The notes under the pieces: model-generated
Database searches by the model: none
Told to the model about the DNA's origin: nothing
What the model saw: the letters and a program-made list of their open reading frames with translations, nothing else
Translations under genes and position numbers: made by a program
Part shown: piece by piece, positions 14,364-24,799 of the stretch
How positions within the stretch are numbered: the stretch's first letter is position 1
Layout: every line of letters begins with the position of its first letter
Origin: Pectobacterium punjabense
GTDB lineage: Bacteria; Pseudomonadota; Gammaproteobacteria; Enterobacterales; Enterobacteriaceae
DNA: 64,000 bases
Direction: 5' to 3'
Assembly: GCF_012427845.1 (NCBI RefSeq)
Contig: NZ_CP038498.1
Location: 62,001 to 126,000 of the forward strand

Positions 14364-17300
14364 CTATTTAAAGTCTGCGTACGGCGTAAGCGGTTGCGGC
14401 GGGCTGTCGAGATCGCCCTGCCAGCCGGCCGCTGAGTAGCGCAGGTAGAGGAGACCGTGGCTTGGGGTATAGTCCTTCGCTTGCTGAATATCAATACCGA
14501 CACCCAACGTCCAGTGTGAGCTGAGGCGGCGTTCGACGACTGCACGTGCCGTATAGCCGAAGCCGGAACTGCTACTTCCCTGCTCGATGGTGTCTCTGTC
14601 GGTGAGCGCGGCGTTACCGAGCAGGCCAGTTAGCGGATAGCGGCGCTGGTCTTTGGTAGAGGAGCGTGACCACGACAGCGATCCGCCAAGTTCCCATGAC
14701 CAGTTTTCTGTCCGCTGCCGATAGTTTACCGGCACGCCCAGCGAGAAGTATTGCTGTGGACTGTAGTAGCCGCCCTGACCGAGTGAATAGCCGCTTAAGT
14801 CTTTCTGGTGGCGCCACCACATGCTGTTCAGGCCGACCGTGACGCGTCGGTTATCTTCGTTAATCAGCTTGTAGTAGTAGCCTGCCATCGCACGGGCGCG
14901 ATCGTTATCGGCCACGTTTTTACCGGTAATCTGGTGGACGCTGAAATCACTCCAGACGCCGTGTGCTTCGCCCCGATCGTAGCTCAGACCAAGGCTGACA
15001 CCCGCCGCACGTACGCCGCCCCAGGTAATGCCGGTGCCCGGATCTCTGGTGCCGCCGAATGCCAGTAATGAGCTGGAGATCGGACGGCGTGAGGCGGTCG
15101 CTGTCCAGCCGATCTGGCGCCAGTCGCCGCTGTAGCTGGCACCGCCGACGACATCGACGACGTCAAAGCCGAGCGGCGTGGTGCCGATATCCGCTGACCA
15201 ACGGTTGTTTTTCCAGCCTGCGGCGACGCTGGTTCCGGTGGCTTTCTGTGATTTCCCGTCGAAACAGTCCCGCGTGGCGCAGGTGCCGAAGGTTTCTCGG
15301 TAGGCACCGGTACTGTCTGCTGAGAAGGAACCGGCGTTCATCTGCACAGTATCGGTGCGGAAGAAGACGCGGCCATCGTACAGCGGCATATCTAACTGCA
15401 ACAGGGTGTTGTGGGCGCTTAGATCGGAAATCCCCCCGGTGCCGCTTGAACTCGAGTAATCATGATCGAGGGTGACGGTAATATCCTGTTTGCGATACAG
15501 GTCTGCGGCATCGGCGCGGATGCTGCGTTGTAGCCAGTCGTCGCTGCGATTATTACGCGTCAACCGGGTGTAGTCGTCGTCACTTTGTGGCAGCGCGGGG
15601 GTAATGCCGCTGGCGACCATGGCCTGTTTATAGTCCTGCTTTGCCTGCTCTGGTTGAGACTGCTGCTGTTCAACGCGCGCTGCATCGCGATAGACCAATG
15701 CTTTCCCCTGACCGATCGGTTCTTTCTGTGCGTCGATTTTTAGCTGACGGAAAAGCGCGGTCGATTTTTGTGGATTCCCTACCGCTTGCCAGGCGTTGGC
15801 GACGCGCCGTTGGCCGTTGAGTGTATCTGCTGCCTGCGCTGGAAGCTGGTTCAGACGCTGACGCGCGTCATCTTGTCGACCCTGTGCGATAAACGCGTCG
15901 ATCTCACCTAATTGTGCATCGGGGTTCTGCGGTTCTCGTGTACGAATGCGTTGATATTCCGCCAGCGCCGTCGCGTATTCACCCCGAGCCAGCGCCCAGT
16001 CTGCCAACAGCAGGTCGATACGGGAGTCTGTCGGTTGCTGACGCAGAAATGCAATGGCAGCGGATTCGTCACCCGCATCGCGCATCGCTTCCGCTTTCGC
16101 CAGCGTGGTCTGAATTGTCAGGCGCTGGGATAAATCGCGCATGTCATCGCTCCACTGCGCAGTAGGCAATGTGTTCAGGTGAGCGAGTGCTTGCTCATCC
16201 CGGTTGGTGGATGACAGGTAAAGTGAATAAACATAGTTTTTTTCCGCGTTGGCTGGTGGAACGGCAGCAGCACCGTGTACCACGCTGTCCGCCTGCTGCG
16301 TTTTCCCCTGTTGGCGCAGCACTTGGGCATAGTGATAGGCCAGCCAGACGTCATTCGGATCTTGCTGGTTCGCCTGACGATATTTTTCCTCCGCCTGCGC
16401 CCATTGCTGCTGTTCTGCCAACTGATCCGCCTGCTGTTTCAGGATGTCGAGTTGCAGCGCCGCCAGCGTCTCTCGCATTGTATTCTGCTGGCTGCGCGGC
16501 AGGCTGTTGAGGTAAGCGAGTGCTTTCTCCGGCGATTGACGTTGGTAAATACCGACCAGACCGCGCAAGGCGTTGTCATTGCCGGGTTCGAGATGTAACG
16601 CCTGTTGGTAGAGCGGTTGTGCGGCGGCATCATTTTTACTGGCAACGGCCACGTCGCCCAGACCAATCAGCGCATAGGCATTGGTGTTATCCATCTGGCG
16701 TGCCTGTTGATACTTCTGCCGCGCCAGCGGTAGATTGTTGGCCTTCAGCGCATTGTCACCTTCCGCAATGGTGGTCCAATACTGTGTGCTTTGGATGAGT
16801 CCTTCCCATTTGCCGCTGTTCAGGCGATTCACATCCGCCTGTAATGCCTTCTGGAACTGCGCCAGTGCTGTTACCCGATCGCCTGCACGCAGGTAAACCA
16901 GACCAATTGCACCGATTAGCTCAGGATCGTTTGGTGTGGCAGCCAGCGCTTTATTTAACTCGCCAAGCGTGGCGCTATTGCCGCCGCCATCCTCAATCTG
17001 TGCCAACGCGCGCAGCCGACCTTGATAAACAGGGTCGGCGAGTATTCCCTGCTGACGACTGAGTTCTTTACGTGCAGTTTCCGCCTGCTCACCTTCATCA
17101 AACACGGTCAGAAAACGGTTTAGTTCAGCCACGCTTTGTGGCGTAACCAGCATCCGGCCGATAATTTCCAGCCACAGCGAAGCCGCCTGTCCACGCCCGA
17201 CAGGATCGTTAGAAAGCTGCTTCAGTAGAGGATAGGCTTGTTCGTTACGATTCTGACTAAACAACAAGCGCGATAGCGCCATGCGCAGCGGCACATTATT

Positions 17301-17843
17301 CGGATAGGCCTGATCCAGCGTTTCCAGTTGCTTAATGGCAAGAGGTTGCTGGTTTGGCAAACGTGAAACCAGACGCCAATACTCCACGGCAAGATCGAGT
17401 GTGGGTGGGTCGCCGTGAAAGAGCGCGTCGTACTGCACTTTGGCTTCCGCATAGTGCCCAGATGCTGATAACAAGCGCGCCTGCTGCAATTGTTTACGCG
17501 GCTCTTCCTGCGTCAGCGCCAGCGTCATTGCTGACTGACGGTAGATTGCAGAGTCGGGTGCCACAGCCTTCAACTTTTCCAACTGCTGGCGAGCCTGCGC
17601 CTGATCGCCTTGACGCAGTACCAGCCGCAACCTGGCAGCGATAACATCGGGGTTATCCGGGTTGATCAGCTCCAGTCGATAGAGCGACTGGCGCACGATA
17701 TCGTCTTTATTGCTGGCTTCTCCCAAACGCACCTGATCCATCAGGAACTGCTCTGGTGATGCGGTTTCTGCGCTGTAGGCCTGCGGTGCCGCAATCAACA
17801 ATAACGGGAGGAGTCGCAGCCAGTTTACGGTGTTGTTGTGCAT
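14364..17843 (-). CDS. bcsC: Cellulose synthase outer-membrane export protein BcsC
   Basis: An 1159-residue protein that carries the nascent glucan across the periplasm and outer membrane. A signal peptide ends near APQAYSAE (residue 25). A long array of TPR units covers about residues 30-770 (repeated A-L-x-G-D and Y-x-x-A patterns such as ANNLPLARQKYQQARQM). The C-terminal 330 residues form the BCSC_C outer-membrane beta-barrel, ending in aromatic-rich strands (LLYLRYSAAGW) close to a terminal Phe-Lys. Length matches E. coli BcsC (1157). The start overlaps the end of bcsZ by 19 bases. Last gene of the minus-strand bcs operon. Confidence 0.95.
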   Translation of the reverse strand: MHNNTVNWLRLLPLLLIAAPQAYSAETASPEQFLMDQVRLGEASNKDDIVRQSLYRLELINPDNPDVIAARLRLVLRQGDQAQARQQLEKLKAVAPDSAIYRQSAMTLALTQEEPRKQLQQARLLSASGHYAEAKVQYDALFHGDPPTLDLAVEYWRLVSRLPNQQPLAIKQLETLDQAYPNNVPLRMALSRLLFSQNRNEQAYPLLKQLSNDPVGRGQAASLWLEIIGRMLVTPQSVAELNRFLTVFDEGEQAETARKELSRQQGILADPVYQGRLRALAQIEDGGGNSATLGELNKALAATPNDPELIGAIGLVYLRAGDRVTALAQFQKALQADVNRLNSGKWEGLIQSTQYWTTIAEGDNALKANNLPLARQKYQQARQMDNTNAYALIGLGDVAVASKNDAAAQPLYQQALHLEPGNDNALRGLVGIYQRQSPEKALAYLNSLPRSQQNTMRETLAALQLDILKQQADQLAEQQQWAQAEEKYRQANQQDPNDVWLAYHYAQVLRQQGKTQQADSVVHGAAAVPPANAEKNYVYSLYLSSTNRDEQALAHLNTLPTAQWSDDMRDLSQRLTIQTTLAKAEAMRDAGDESAAIAFLRQQPTDSRIDLLLADWALARGEYATALAEYQRIRTREPQNPDAQLGEIDAFIAQGRQDDARQRLNQLPAQAADTLNGQRRVANAWQAVGNPQKSTALFRQLKIDAQKEPIGQGKALVYRDAARVEQQQSQPEQAKQDYKQAMVASGITPALPQSDDDYTRLTRNNRSDDWLQRSIRADAADLYRKQDITVTLDHDYSSSSGTGGISDLSAHNTLLQLDMPLYDGRVFFRTDTVQMNAGSFSADSTGAYRETFGTCATRDCFDGKSQKATGTSVAAGWKNNRWSADIGTTPLGFDVVDVVGGASYSGDWRQIGWTATASRRPISSSLLAFGGTRDPGTGITWGGVRAAGVSLGLSYDRGEAHGVWSDFSVHQITGKNVADNDRARAMAGYYYKLINEDNRRVTVGLNSMWWRHQKDLSGYSLGQGGYYSPQQYFSLGVPVNYRQRTENWSWELGGSLSWSRSSTKDQRRYPLTGLLGNAALTDRDTIEQGSSSSGFGYTARAVVERRLSSHWTLGVGIDIQQAKDYTPSHGLLYLRYSAAGWQGDLDSPPQPLTPYADFK

Positions 17844-18940
17844 TGGCTGCCTCGGGACGGTAAAAGTTGGCCTTGTGACGTGAAGCGGTAGCGCTTCTCA
17901 TCCCATCCCTGACCAAAGAGCGTCAGGGATGCAGCGAAATAGGCATTGTCGCCCGGTGGATTCGCGGTGAGCCGTTGTCGCTGGGCCGCTAGTGCATCCG
18001 GCTGGCGTGATAGCATTGGCAGCAGTGAAGCGGAAAACCCTACCGGCCCCTGTCCGGTGACGGCACCTGTTGCCGTGTCCGTTTTTTCAGGTGGTAGCCC
18101 TTGTTGGATCGTGTGTTGAATCATGGGCTGAAACTGTTTGATCAAGTCGGCTTTTCCTCTGCTGCTATCAGCCATCATCCCCGCCCATAGATAGACGCGA
18201 ATGGCGTCATAGCTACCGACATTGGGTTTGGTGGTATCGGGTTGCCAGCCTTTGTCTTTTTGCCAGATGACCCAATCAGGCGAAAACCCTTTCGGCGCGG
18301 TTTCCAGCAGCAGGCGCTGCGTGGTGCGCTGCATGTTCTTCCACGTTTCACCCAGCGGAGCAAAGCGAGCCAGCAACTGTGGCGGCAGGTAGCTGGGGTT
18401 TACGCGCCAGCTTTCTTTTTCTGCAAAGCCTACCTTGCCAGGCAATAGCATCACGCCCAGCCCCGGAATCGTCACGACCTCTTCCTTAGCAATACGTTTA
18501 AGCAGTGCCGTCCCCAGCGTTTTGTAGCGCGTATCTTTCCACAACCGACCCGCTTCAAGCAGGTTATAGGCGATCCACAAATCGGCGTCGGACGCGGAGT
18601 TAGGGTCGAGCACCGTCCACTGCTTATCTTTGCTTTCTCCCCACAGCCAGGCGGGTAGGTTGGCACGTAAATCGCCTGCGGACAGGTTGTTTTCCGTCCA
18701 TTGCAGCAGCCGATCAAACATCTCTCGATCGTTGGCGACCAGGGCAAAGAACATGGCGTAGCTTTGCCCTTCAGACGTGGTGATTTTATTGGGGGCGGAG
18801 GTATCAATCACCCGCCCTTGCTCGCTGATGTAATACCGTTTGTACTGTTCCCAGGCGGGCCAGTCACAGACGGCCGCGGTGGCTAGGGAAGCCCATAGCC
18901 ACAACAGCGTTGGGATCAGGTAGCGCAGCACGCGTGGCAT
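17825..18940 (-). CDS. bcsZ: Periplasmic endo-1,4-beta-glucanase BcsZ (GH8)
   Basis: A 371-residue glycoside hydrolase family 8 enzyme that trims cellulose during secretion. A signal peptide ends at about LATAAVC. Catalytic acid Glu57 lies in TSEGQSYAM and the second catalytic Asp245 in GSYDAIRVY; both are shifted by two from E. coli Glu55 and Asp243. The frame overlaps bcsC at its 3' end, and bcsB ends 6 bases before its start, so translation is coupled. Nothing suggests inactivation. Confidence 0.95.
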   Translation of the reverse strand: MPRVLRYLIPTLLWLWASLATAAVCDWPAWEQYKRYYISEQGRVIDTSAPNKITTSEGQSYAMFFALVANDREMFDRLLQWTENNLSAGDLRANLPAWLWGESKDKQWTVLDPNSASDADLWIAYNLLEAGRLWKDTRYKTLGTALLKRIAKEEVVTIPGLGVMLLPGKVGFAEKESWRVNPSYLPPQLLARFAPLGETWKNMQRTTQRLLLETAPKGFSPDWVIWQKDKGWQPDTTKPNVGSYDAIRVYLWAGMMADSSRGKADLIKQFQPMIQHTIQQGLPPEKTDTATGAVTGQGPVGFSASLLPMLSRQPDALAAQRQRLTANPPGDNAYFAASLTLFGQGWDEKRYRFTSQGQLLPSRGSQCTTTP

Positions 18941-18946
18941 GGTGCG

Positions 18947-21289
18947 TTAATCCCTTTCATCTGGTGACAGGCGACGGCGGCTGAAGAATTTCAGGCCACG
19001 CCACAGCAGCCAGGCAACAATAATCACGGTGAGCGTCGATATGACCGCGAGCCAGATGGGATGTTGTGCTAATGCGTGCCAGATACGTTCCCACCACGGC
19101 AGATGACCGACGTAATAAACGTCTCCGACACGCAGATTATTGATGCCTGACTCGCGGATGACGGAAACGGAACCGAACAGCGACGCTCTTTTCTCGCTGT
19201 CGATTAGCGCGTTGTTGAGTAACGCATAGCCCTGTGGACTATCGGCCAGTAGGGCGACAACACTGCGCTGGTCGTGATACGGGGATTGAAAGCCAATAAT
19301 CGCCGACATCGCCCCCGCGCTGCTGACGGTGGTTTTACTGTCTGGCTTCGCGTCAGAATCGGGCGAGCCGATGTCTGGGATAGCGGTCTGGCGTATCGGC
19401 TGCTTGATCCAACTTTGCGTTTGCTCGACCAGTAGATTGATCTTGCCGTCGTCATGCAGTTCAGGCGGGATCGCGCCGATCATCAAAATATCGCTGTCCT
19501 GTTTGTCGACCTGTGTCCAATCATCGCTGAGCTGTACCGCCAATGCTGGGTAGCCAGTTTGTGCCCCAATATTGCCGATGGCGTTCAGCATTGCGCTGAC
19601 CTGAGCGGGTTGAGGCTGTTTGTTCACCAGTACCAGCGTTTGTGATAGGTCAGCCAGCCGGCTGAATGGGTAGCCCGCATTGGCAAAGGCACGCAGATCC
19701 GGCATCGCCATAAAGTGGCGATAACCAGAGAAGTTAATGGTTGAATTGCTATCGATGACGGCGTGATTCACGACCGGTGTATAGGTTTCACAGCGGTCAG
19801 CAGTGCCGCTGGAGAGCAGCGTGGTGTAATTGAAATCAAAGCGCAGCTGGTTGATGGTGCCGAGTTTCAACGCAGGGATAGTCAGGGTTTTGTTGGAATC
19901 CAATAACCCCTGTGTGAGCGGCAAACGCATCAACAGTGAATTCTGGTCGTGTTCCGCTGCCAGCGAGAAGGCTTGTACAAACTGATTATTTAGATTGATG
20001 CTCAGACGTGAACCGTCCTGCACCTGCGGCGCGGTGTAGCGATATTTCAGGCGCATATCGATGCCCTGACTGCGGATAAGAAACAGGTCAGGCGGCAGGT
20101 TCATCGTCAGTGAAATTGGCCGAGGTACGATACCGTCGGTCTGCAACTGCTCGTTATATTGCTGAAGCTCGGCGAAGGTCATCGGGCGGTCGGTGCGTAC
20201 CCAGTTTGGCGCATCATACGGTTGGCGTGGGGCGAGCTGTTCGACCTTATCGATGGTAACGCTTTGCCCACGGAACAGCGTGTTCCCCTGTGCAATGCCC
20301 TGCACGGCGGTGAGCAACTCATTATCATCACGACCCTGTACCAATAACAGCTTAACGTGGGGATCGTTAGGGTGGCTGATGATAGACACTGTCGGTCCGT
20401 TTACGGCCGGGGCATCATGCAGGAAATCAGGGCGCTTGTCGTTGGTGGCGAAAACAATGCCGTGGCGATCTGGCAGTTGGTTGAAAAGAGCAGGGAAAGA
20501 TTGCCCACGCCATTGTGCTTTGCTGCCAAACCAGGAGGCGAGCATGGCGGCGGCACGCTGTTGCACCAGATCCGGCTGGCCGGCAAAGACAATAGGCAGC
20601 GTCAACGGTCGCGTATCGCGACTGTCAAAAAATGGTGCGGGGAACGGCGATAGGTCGTCCTTCAGCGTCAGCTTCTGGAATTGCAGATTGAGCGCGCTGG
20701 CTTTGCTGACATCCAACCACAGGCTGGTGCTGGCTGGATTTTCACAGATGTTTTGATAATGACCGACGAACACCAGTTGCAGGCGGTTGAAGTCCGTGAT
20801 GTAGCGCGGGTCGATAGGAATACGGACGCGGCTGGATTTACCCATCTGCTCTTTGCTAATGGTGGTGACGCCCATCAGCTCATTGTTCAGGTAAACCTTG
20901 ATATGAGATTCGGTGGGGATTAGCGCCGGTGACGGCGTAAATTCGAGGTCAAGCGACGCCTGCGTGACCACCTCATCACTGCGAACGCCGAATTCAATCT
21001 GTCCGTCGGGATTAATACCGCGCAGCGCAAAGGAGCCCGGTGCAGGCGCAATTTGCGCAAACGGCAGCACCATGTTGCGCACGGCGGCGTTGGCTGACGG
21101 TTGCACCAGTGGGATCGTGGGCATGTTCGTCGTAGACATGCCAGTCGCTGGCGCGGCGGTGGCAGCATTGGCGGGTGGCAGGGCGGCACCTCCCGCAGCC
21201 GGAGTGGGTGCGTGCGGCGCGGTGACAGCCTGAGATAATGAGCTGACGCCTAAAGCCAATGCGGTGAACCAGATTATTTTTTTCGTCAT
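18947..21289 (-). CDS. bcsB: Cellulose synthase periplasmic subunit BcsB
   Basis: A 780-residue partner of BcsA. It has an N-terminal signal peptide, an Ala/Pro-rich linker to about residue 60, two repeats of a carbohydrate-binding jelly-roll plus ferredoxin-like domain (GQIEFGVRSDEVV and DMRLKYRYTAPQV mark the strand blocks), and one C-terminal membrane helix (PIWLAVISTLTVIIVAWLLW) that packs against BcsA and closes the channel. The tail is basic and cytoplasmic. Lies 74 bases after bcsA, the widest gap in the operon. Confidence 0.95.
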   Translation of the reverse strand: MTKKIIWFTALALGVSSLSQAVTAPHAPTPAAGGAALPPANAATAAPATGMSTTNMPTIPLVQPSANAAVRNMVLPFAQIAPAPGSFALRGINPDGQIEFGVRSDEVVTQASLDLEFTPSPALIPTESHIKVYLNNELMGVTTISKEQMGKSSRVRIPIDPRYITDFNRLQLVFVGHYQNICENPASTSLWLDVSKASALNLQFQKLTLKDDLSPFPAPFFDSRDTRPLTLPIVFAGQPDLVQQRAAAMLASWFGSKAQWRGQSFPALFNQLPDRHGIVFATNDKRPDFLHDAPAVNGPTVSIISHPNDPHVKLLLVQGRDDNELLTAVQGIAQGNTLFRGQSVTIDKVEQLAPRQPYDAPNWVRTDRPMTFAELQQYNEQLQTDGIVPRPISLTMNLPPDLFLIRSQGIDMRLKYRYTAPQVQDGSRLSINLNNQFVQAFSLAAEHDQNSLLMRLPLTQGLLDSNKTLTIPALKLGTINQLRFDFNYTTLLSSGTADRCETYTPVVNHAVIDSNSTINFSGYRHFMAMPDLRAFANAGYPFSRLADLSQTLVLVNKQPQPAQVSAMLNAIGNIGAQTGYPALAVQLSDDWTQVDKQDSDILMIGAIPPELHDDGKINLLVEQTQSWIKQPIRQTAIPDIGSPDSDAKPDSKTTVSSAGAMSAIIGFQSPYHDQRSVVALLADSPQGYALLNNALIDSEKRASLFGSVSVIRESGINNLRVGDVYYVGHLPWWERIWHALAQHPIWLAVISTLTVIIVAWLLWRGLKFFSRRRLSPDERD

Positions 21290-21363
21290 TGTGTCATCAT
21301 CAATGTTAAGGGTCTTTTTCTTTGTCGGGAAAAAGACCGTTGGTCACGGCCTGTGAATGGCAA

Positions 21364-24063
21364 TCAAGCCACTGTCTTTTCTGTAAACAGGTTCTCTTGT
21401 GCAAATCGCGTTTCATGGGCAGATGGCGTATTGCCCCGATGTACGGCCTTTTTCGCCAGTACAGCATCTGGCTGGTCAGTTACTGCGCGTCTTCCTACAT
21501 AGCGCGGGATGAATGACACAACCCACACCACGACGTTGAGGAAGGCCAGGATAATATTGCGTATCACTGGCGGTGCGTAATCTGCCAGACGCAGGTAGCC
21601 GCGAAAGCCAAGTGCCAGTACATCGACCAGACTTTCGACCGGTTTATCCTGCGGGAAGCTGTCTTGCCAGAGCGCCCAGGTATCGGCGCGGGCAAAGGTA
21701 CATTGAATGAAATCAATATGCTGGCGGATGCTCAGGTTGGTCATGCGTAAGCCAATTTTATTGTCGAATGCGCGGGTGACGCTGAAAGGGAAGGCGTACT
21801 CCTGCTGGCCGCGTTTTAGCAGCAGCGAGACGTTGTCTCCGACCTGAAGAATACCTGATTCACGGGCTTCAACGCCGACTCCGCCGTCAGAGTAGTCGCG
21901 CAAGACGCAAGGGAAAAGGTGGCCATCGGCACGGAGGATGGAAGCGGACATCGACATTTCCACCCGGTGGGCCTGACGTACCTGCTTGGCTTCTACGGCA
22001 ACCGCGACGGCTCCGCCTAAAATGGTCATGTTGTACACGACCCACAGCAGGCTGATGAGCACCGTCATGATCTCTTCCGGCGGCCCGTAAATTAGACGCC
22101 AGAGGCCATACACGACCCCTGCGATATTCAGCAGCACCAGCACCAGATAAGGTCGCGTAATCACCCAATCGACATGCTGTTCTTCCACCAGTCCGCCTTT
22201 GGCCGTCACGTTGAATTTCCCTTTGTGTGGGTTAAACAGCGCGACGGTAGTCGGGCGGGCGATGTACCAGGCCAGCACGGTTTCATAGATCTCACTCCAG
22301 AACGAGTGACGGTAGCGTCCCTGAATGCGCGAGTTGGTCAGGCTGGCGTGCACCATGTGCGGCAGCACGTAGAGCGCAATAGCTAACGCCGGGGCGAAGA
22401 TGATGTAAGCATGCATCAGGAGAAACGCCAGCGGCGCGGTCAGGAAGATCAGCCGGGGAATACCGGACAGAAAGTGCATCATGGCGTTGGCGTAACACAG
22501 CCGCTGTCCTAGCTTCAGCCCTTTGCCGAACAGCGGGTTATCCAACCGGAAAATTTGCACCATCCCGCGCGCCCAGCGAATACGCTGACCGATGTGAGCC
22601 GAGAGACTCTCGGTTGCCAGTCCCGCCGCTTGCGGAATGCGGATATAGGCTGAGCTGTAGCCACGGCGATGCAGACGCAGTGAGGTGTGGGCATCTTCCG
22701 TCACTGTTTCGACCGCGATGCCGCCAATCTCATCCAGCGGTTTACGCCGCAGAATGGCGCAGGAGCCGCAGAAGAACGTGGCATCCCACATGTCGTTACC
22801 GTCCTGAACCAGACCGTAGAACAGTGTGCCTTCATTGGGCGTACGGCGGAAGCGTCCCAGATTGCGCTCGAACGGATCGGGCGAGAAGAAATGGTGCGGT
22901 GTTTGTAACATCGCCAGCTTTTTATCTTTGAAAAACCAGCCCATGGTTAACTGCAAAAAGGAGCGGGTAGGGACGTGGTCGCAGTCGAAAATGGCAACGA
23001 ACTCGCCTTTTGCCTGCTTCAGGGCATTGTTGATGTTCCCGGCTTTGGCATGTTCGTGTGTGACGCGGGCGATGTAATGGACGCCGACTTCTTCTGCGAA
23101 GGCCTTAAATTCGGCGCGGCCGCCGTCATCCAGAATATAGATGTTGAGCTTGTCTTTAGGCCAGTCGATGCCTAGCGCGGCATACACCGTTGGTTTCACC
23201 ACGCTCAAGGGTTCATTATAGGTCGGGATCATCAGATCGACGGTCGGCCACGTATTGCTGTCTTCCGGCAGTGAAACCGGGTGGCGGTTCAGCGGCCAGA
23301 TCGTCTGGAAATAGCCTAGCACCAACACAACCCAGGCGTAGGTTTCCGCTGCGAGCAGTAACAGGCCACATACCAGGCTGACAGGGTCGTCCCAGTTCAG
23401 GGTTTCGGTATAGCGCCACCACAGGTAACGGCAGGAAACCGTGAAGGAAAGGGCAATCATCATGAGCGTCGGCATGCGTCCCGGCATGTTGCGAACGAAC
23501 ATGGCGATGCCCCACAGCAGCGTCATGAAAATAAACTGCGACAGCAAATCAAACGGCTGCGTGATGCACAGGAGTGCCAGCGCCGCACACAGCAGACTCA
23601 GTGCCACCGTGACCAGCCTTTGTACGCGGTTCGTCGGTGTGGTGCCTGATTGACTATCTTCGCGTTCGTTCGTATTCGCGTGGCTAAAGCGGGCGAACAG
23701 CGCTTGCTGCGCGTTCATGTAGCGTTGCCGCCAGCGCGGCAGCGCGGAGAAGTAATTGCGGCGCGATGTCGGCAACTGGCCATTTTTGATGGTCAGCAGC
23801 CAAATACCCTGCGTCACATAGCGAAGCACATCGGCTGGGCGCGGGCGCTGAGGCGAGATGTGCGGGAACCAGTAGGTTCGCTGCGCGCGAATCTGTTGCC
23901 ATCCCTCAGACTCCAGCCGCAGGACGATCCAGCCGAGTATCGCAAACAGCGTGGCGAAAAAGGCGGCAAAGGCGGAGGCACCCTGCTGACGATAGCTGCG
24001 GTAGCGCCGCTGTATCGCCTGTCTGGCGGGCGGAACGAGGAACAAGCGCAGGATGCCACTCAT
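21364..24063 (-). CDS. bcsA: Cellulose synthase catalytic subunit BcsA (UDP-forming)
   Basis: An 899-residue inner-membrane glycosyltransferase family 2 enzyme that polymerises UDP-glucose. Motifs in order: Asp312-Asp-Gly, Asp360-Cys-Asp362 (metal/UDP), Thr455-Glu-Asp457 (catalytic base), and Gln493-x-x-Arg-Trp497 (acceptor/glucan binding). Membrane helices lie on both sides of the catalytic loop. A PilZ domain follows from about residue 690, with Arg696-x-x-x-Arg700 and the DYSDGG box, so the enzyme should be switched on by cyclic di-GMP. The N-terminal extension before the first helices is as in E. coli BcsA. The start overlaps the bcsQ stop by four bases (ATGA). Confidence 0.96.
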   Translation of the reverse strand: MSGILRLFLVPPARQAIQRRYRSYRQQGASAFAAFFATLFAILGWIVLRLESEGWQQIRAQRTYWFPHISPQRPRPADVLRYVTQGIWLLTIKNGQLPTSRRNYFSALPRWRQRYMNAQQALFARFSHANTNEREDSQSGTTPTNRVQRLVTVALSLLCAALALLCITQPFDLLSQFIFMTLLWGIAMFVRNMPGRMPTLMMIALSFTVSCRYLWWRYTETLNWDDPVSLVCGLLLLAAETYAWVVLVLGYFQTIWPLNRHPVSLPEDSNTWPTVDLMIPTYNEPLSVVKPTVYAALGIDWPKDKLNIYILDDGGRAEFKAFAEEVGVHYIARVTHEHAKAGNINNALKQAKGEFVAIFDCDHVPTRSFLQLTMGWFFKDKKLAMLQTPHHFFSPDPFERNLGRFRRTPNEGTLFYGLVQDGNDMWDATFFCGSCAILRRKPLDEIGGIAVETVTEDAHTSLRLHRRGYSSAYIRIPQAAGLATESLSAHIGQRIRWARGMVQIFRLDNPLFGKGLKLGQRLCYANAMMHFLSGIPRLIFLTAPLAFLLMHAYIIFAPALAIALYVLPHMVHASLTNSRIQGRYRHSFWSEIYETVLAWYIARPTTVALFNPHKGKFNVTAKGGLVEEQHVDWVITRPYLVLVLLNIAGVVYGLWRLIYGPPEEIMTVLISLLWVVYNMTILGGAVAVAVEAKQVRQAHRVEMSMSASILRADGHLFPCVLRDYSDGGVGVEARESGILQVGDNVSLLLKRGQQEYAFPFSVTRAFDNKIGLRMTNLSIRQHIDFIQCTFARADTWALWQDSFPQDKPVESLVDVLALGFRGYLRLADYAPPVIRNIILAFLNVVVWVVSFIPRYVGRRAVTDQPDAVLAKKAVHRGNTPSAHETRFAQENLFTEKTVA

Positions 24064-24797
24064 ACGCCGCTTTCCTTAACGTGAATCAGGCACCAGTTTG
24101 CCAGCGTCATGATCTCTTCCGCTGCCACGCTGTCCGGGCGACATTCGCCCAGCGGTTGCTTCAGCATCAGCGATTCTGCTAAGGCTTCGTCACGGTGTAC
24201 CACCAGCGGCAGCAGGTGTGACAGCGTGTGCAGCCAGAGCTGGTGCAAATCCTGTTGAAGTGTGCTGAGAGTAGAAAATTGATTCACCAGAAAATGGCAC
24301 TGGCGCGGCAAGGCCTGCTGATGTAAGCGCGAATGGCAGTTGGCATCGGCCACCACCACCTGAAAAACGGTATTCGCGGTGGCTAACGCCTGCCGCGTGA
24401 GCGGGCTATTGTCTGCCGGTACATCGATCAGTATCCAGCGATGGCGACCTGCCGCGCTGAGCTGTGCCAGATTGTTTTGCCAGAGTGCGGGGTGCTGGTG
24501 GTAATGCTGTTGGAGCGTCGCGATCTCCTGTGTATTCAGGCGACCAAACGGCAGGAAATCCAGTCCGGGGAGATATTGCATGGCACCCGTTTGCCACGGC
24601 GCGCCATCGGCTTCCGCTCGCGCCCAGCCGCGGCGCTGTTCAAACGGCATATTAAAATTAATGCGCAGCAAGTTGTCCGGCGAAAAATCAATCACCAGTG
24701 CGGATTCGCCCAGCCGTTGGAAGGCCCAACCCAGCGCGGCGGCGATTGAGGTGGTGCCTACGCCTCCGCGGATTCCTTGCAATGCAATAACGGGCAT
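24060..24797 (-). CDS. bcsQ: Cellulose biosynthesis ATPase BcsQ (ParA/MinD-like)
   Basis: A 245-residue P-loop ATPase. The deviant Walker A is RGGVGTTSIAAALG near the N-terminus, with the second lysine of the classic motif replaced by Thr as in BcsQ/YhjQ proteins. A Walker B-like strand WILIDVP follows. BcsQ supports assembly and polar placement of the synthase complex together with BcsR. It starts two bases after the bcsR stop and overlaps bcsA. The frame is intact; in some E. coli K-12 lines the gene carries a stop codon, which is not the case here. Confidence 0.93.
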   Translation of the reverse strand: MPVIALQGIRGGVGTTSIAAALGWAFQRLGESALVIDFSPDNLLRINFNMPFEQRRGWARAEADGAPWQTGAMQYLPGLDFLPFGRLNTQEIATLQQHYHQHPALWQNNLAQLSAAGRHRWILIDVPADNSPLTRQALATANTVFQVVVADANCHSRLHQQALPRQCHFLVNQFSTLSTLQQDLHQLWLHTLSHLLPLVVHRDEALAESLMLKQPLGECRPDSVAAEEIMTLANWCLIHVKESGV

Positions 24798-24799
24798 TG

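Noticed and set aside
15059-15475. Long plus-strand open frame opposite bcsC
   Set aside because: Very Arg-rich composition and no ribosome site; it is a shadow of the high-GC bcsC coding strand.
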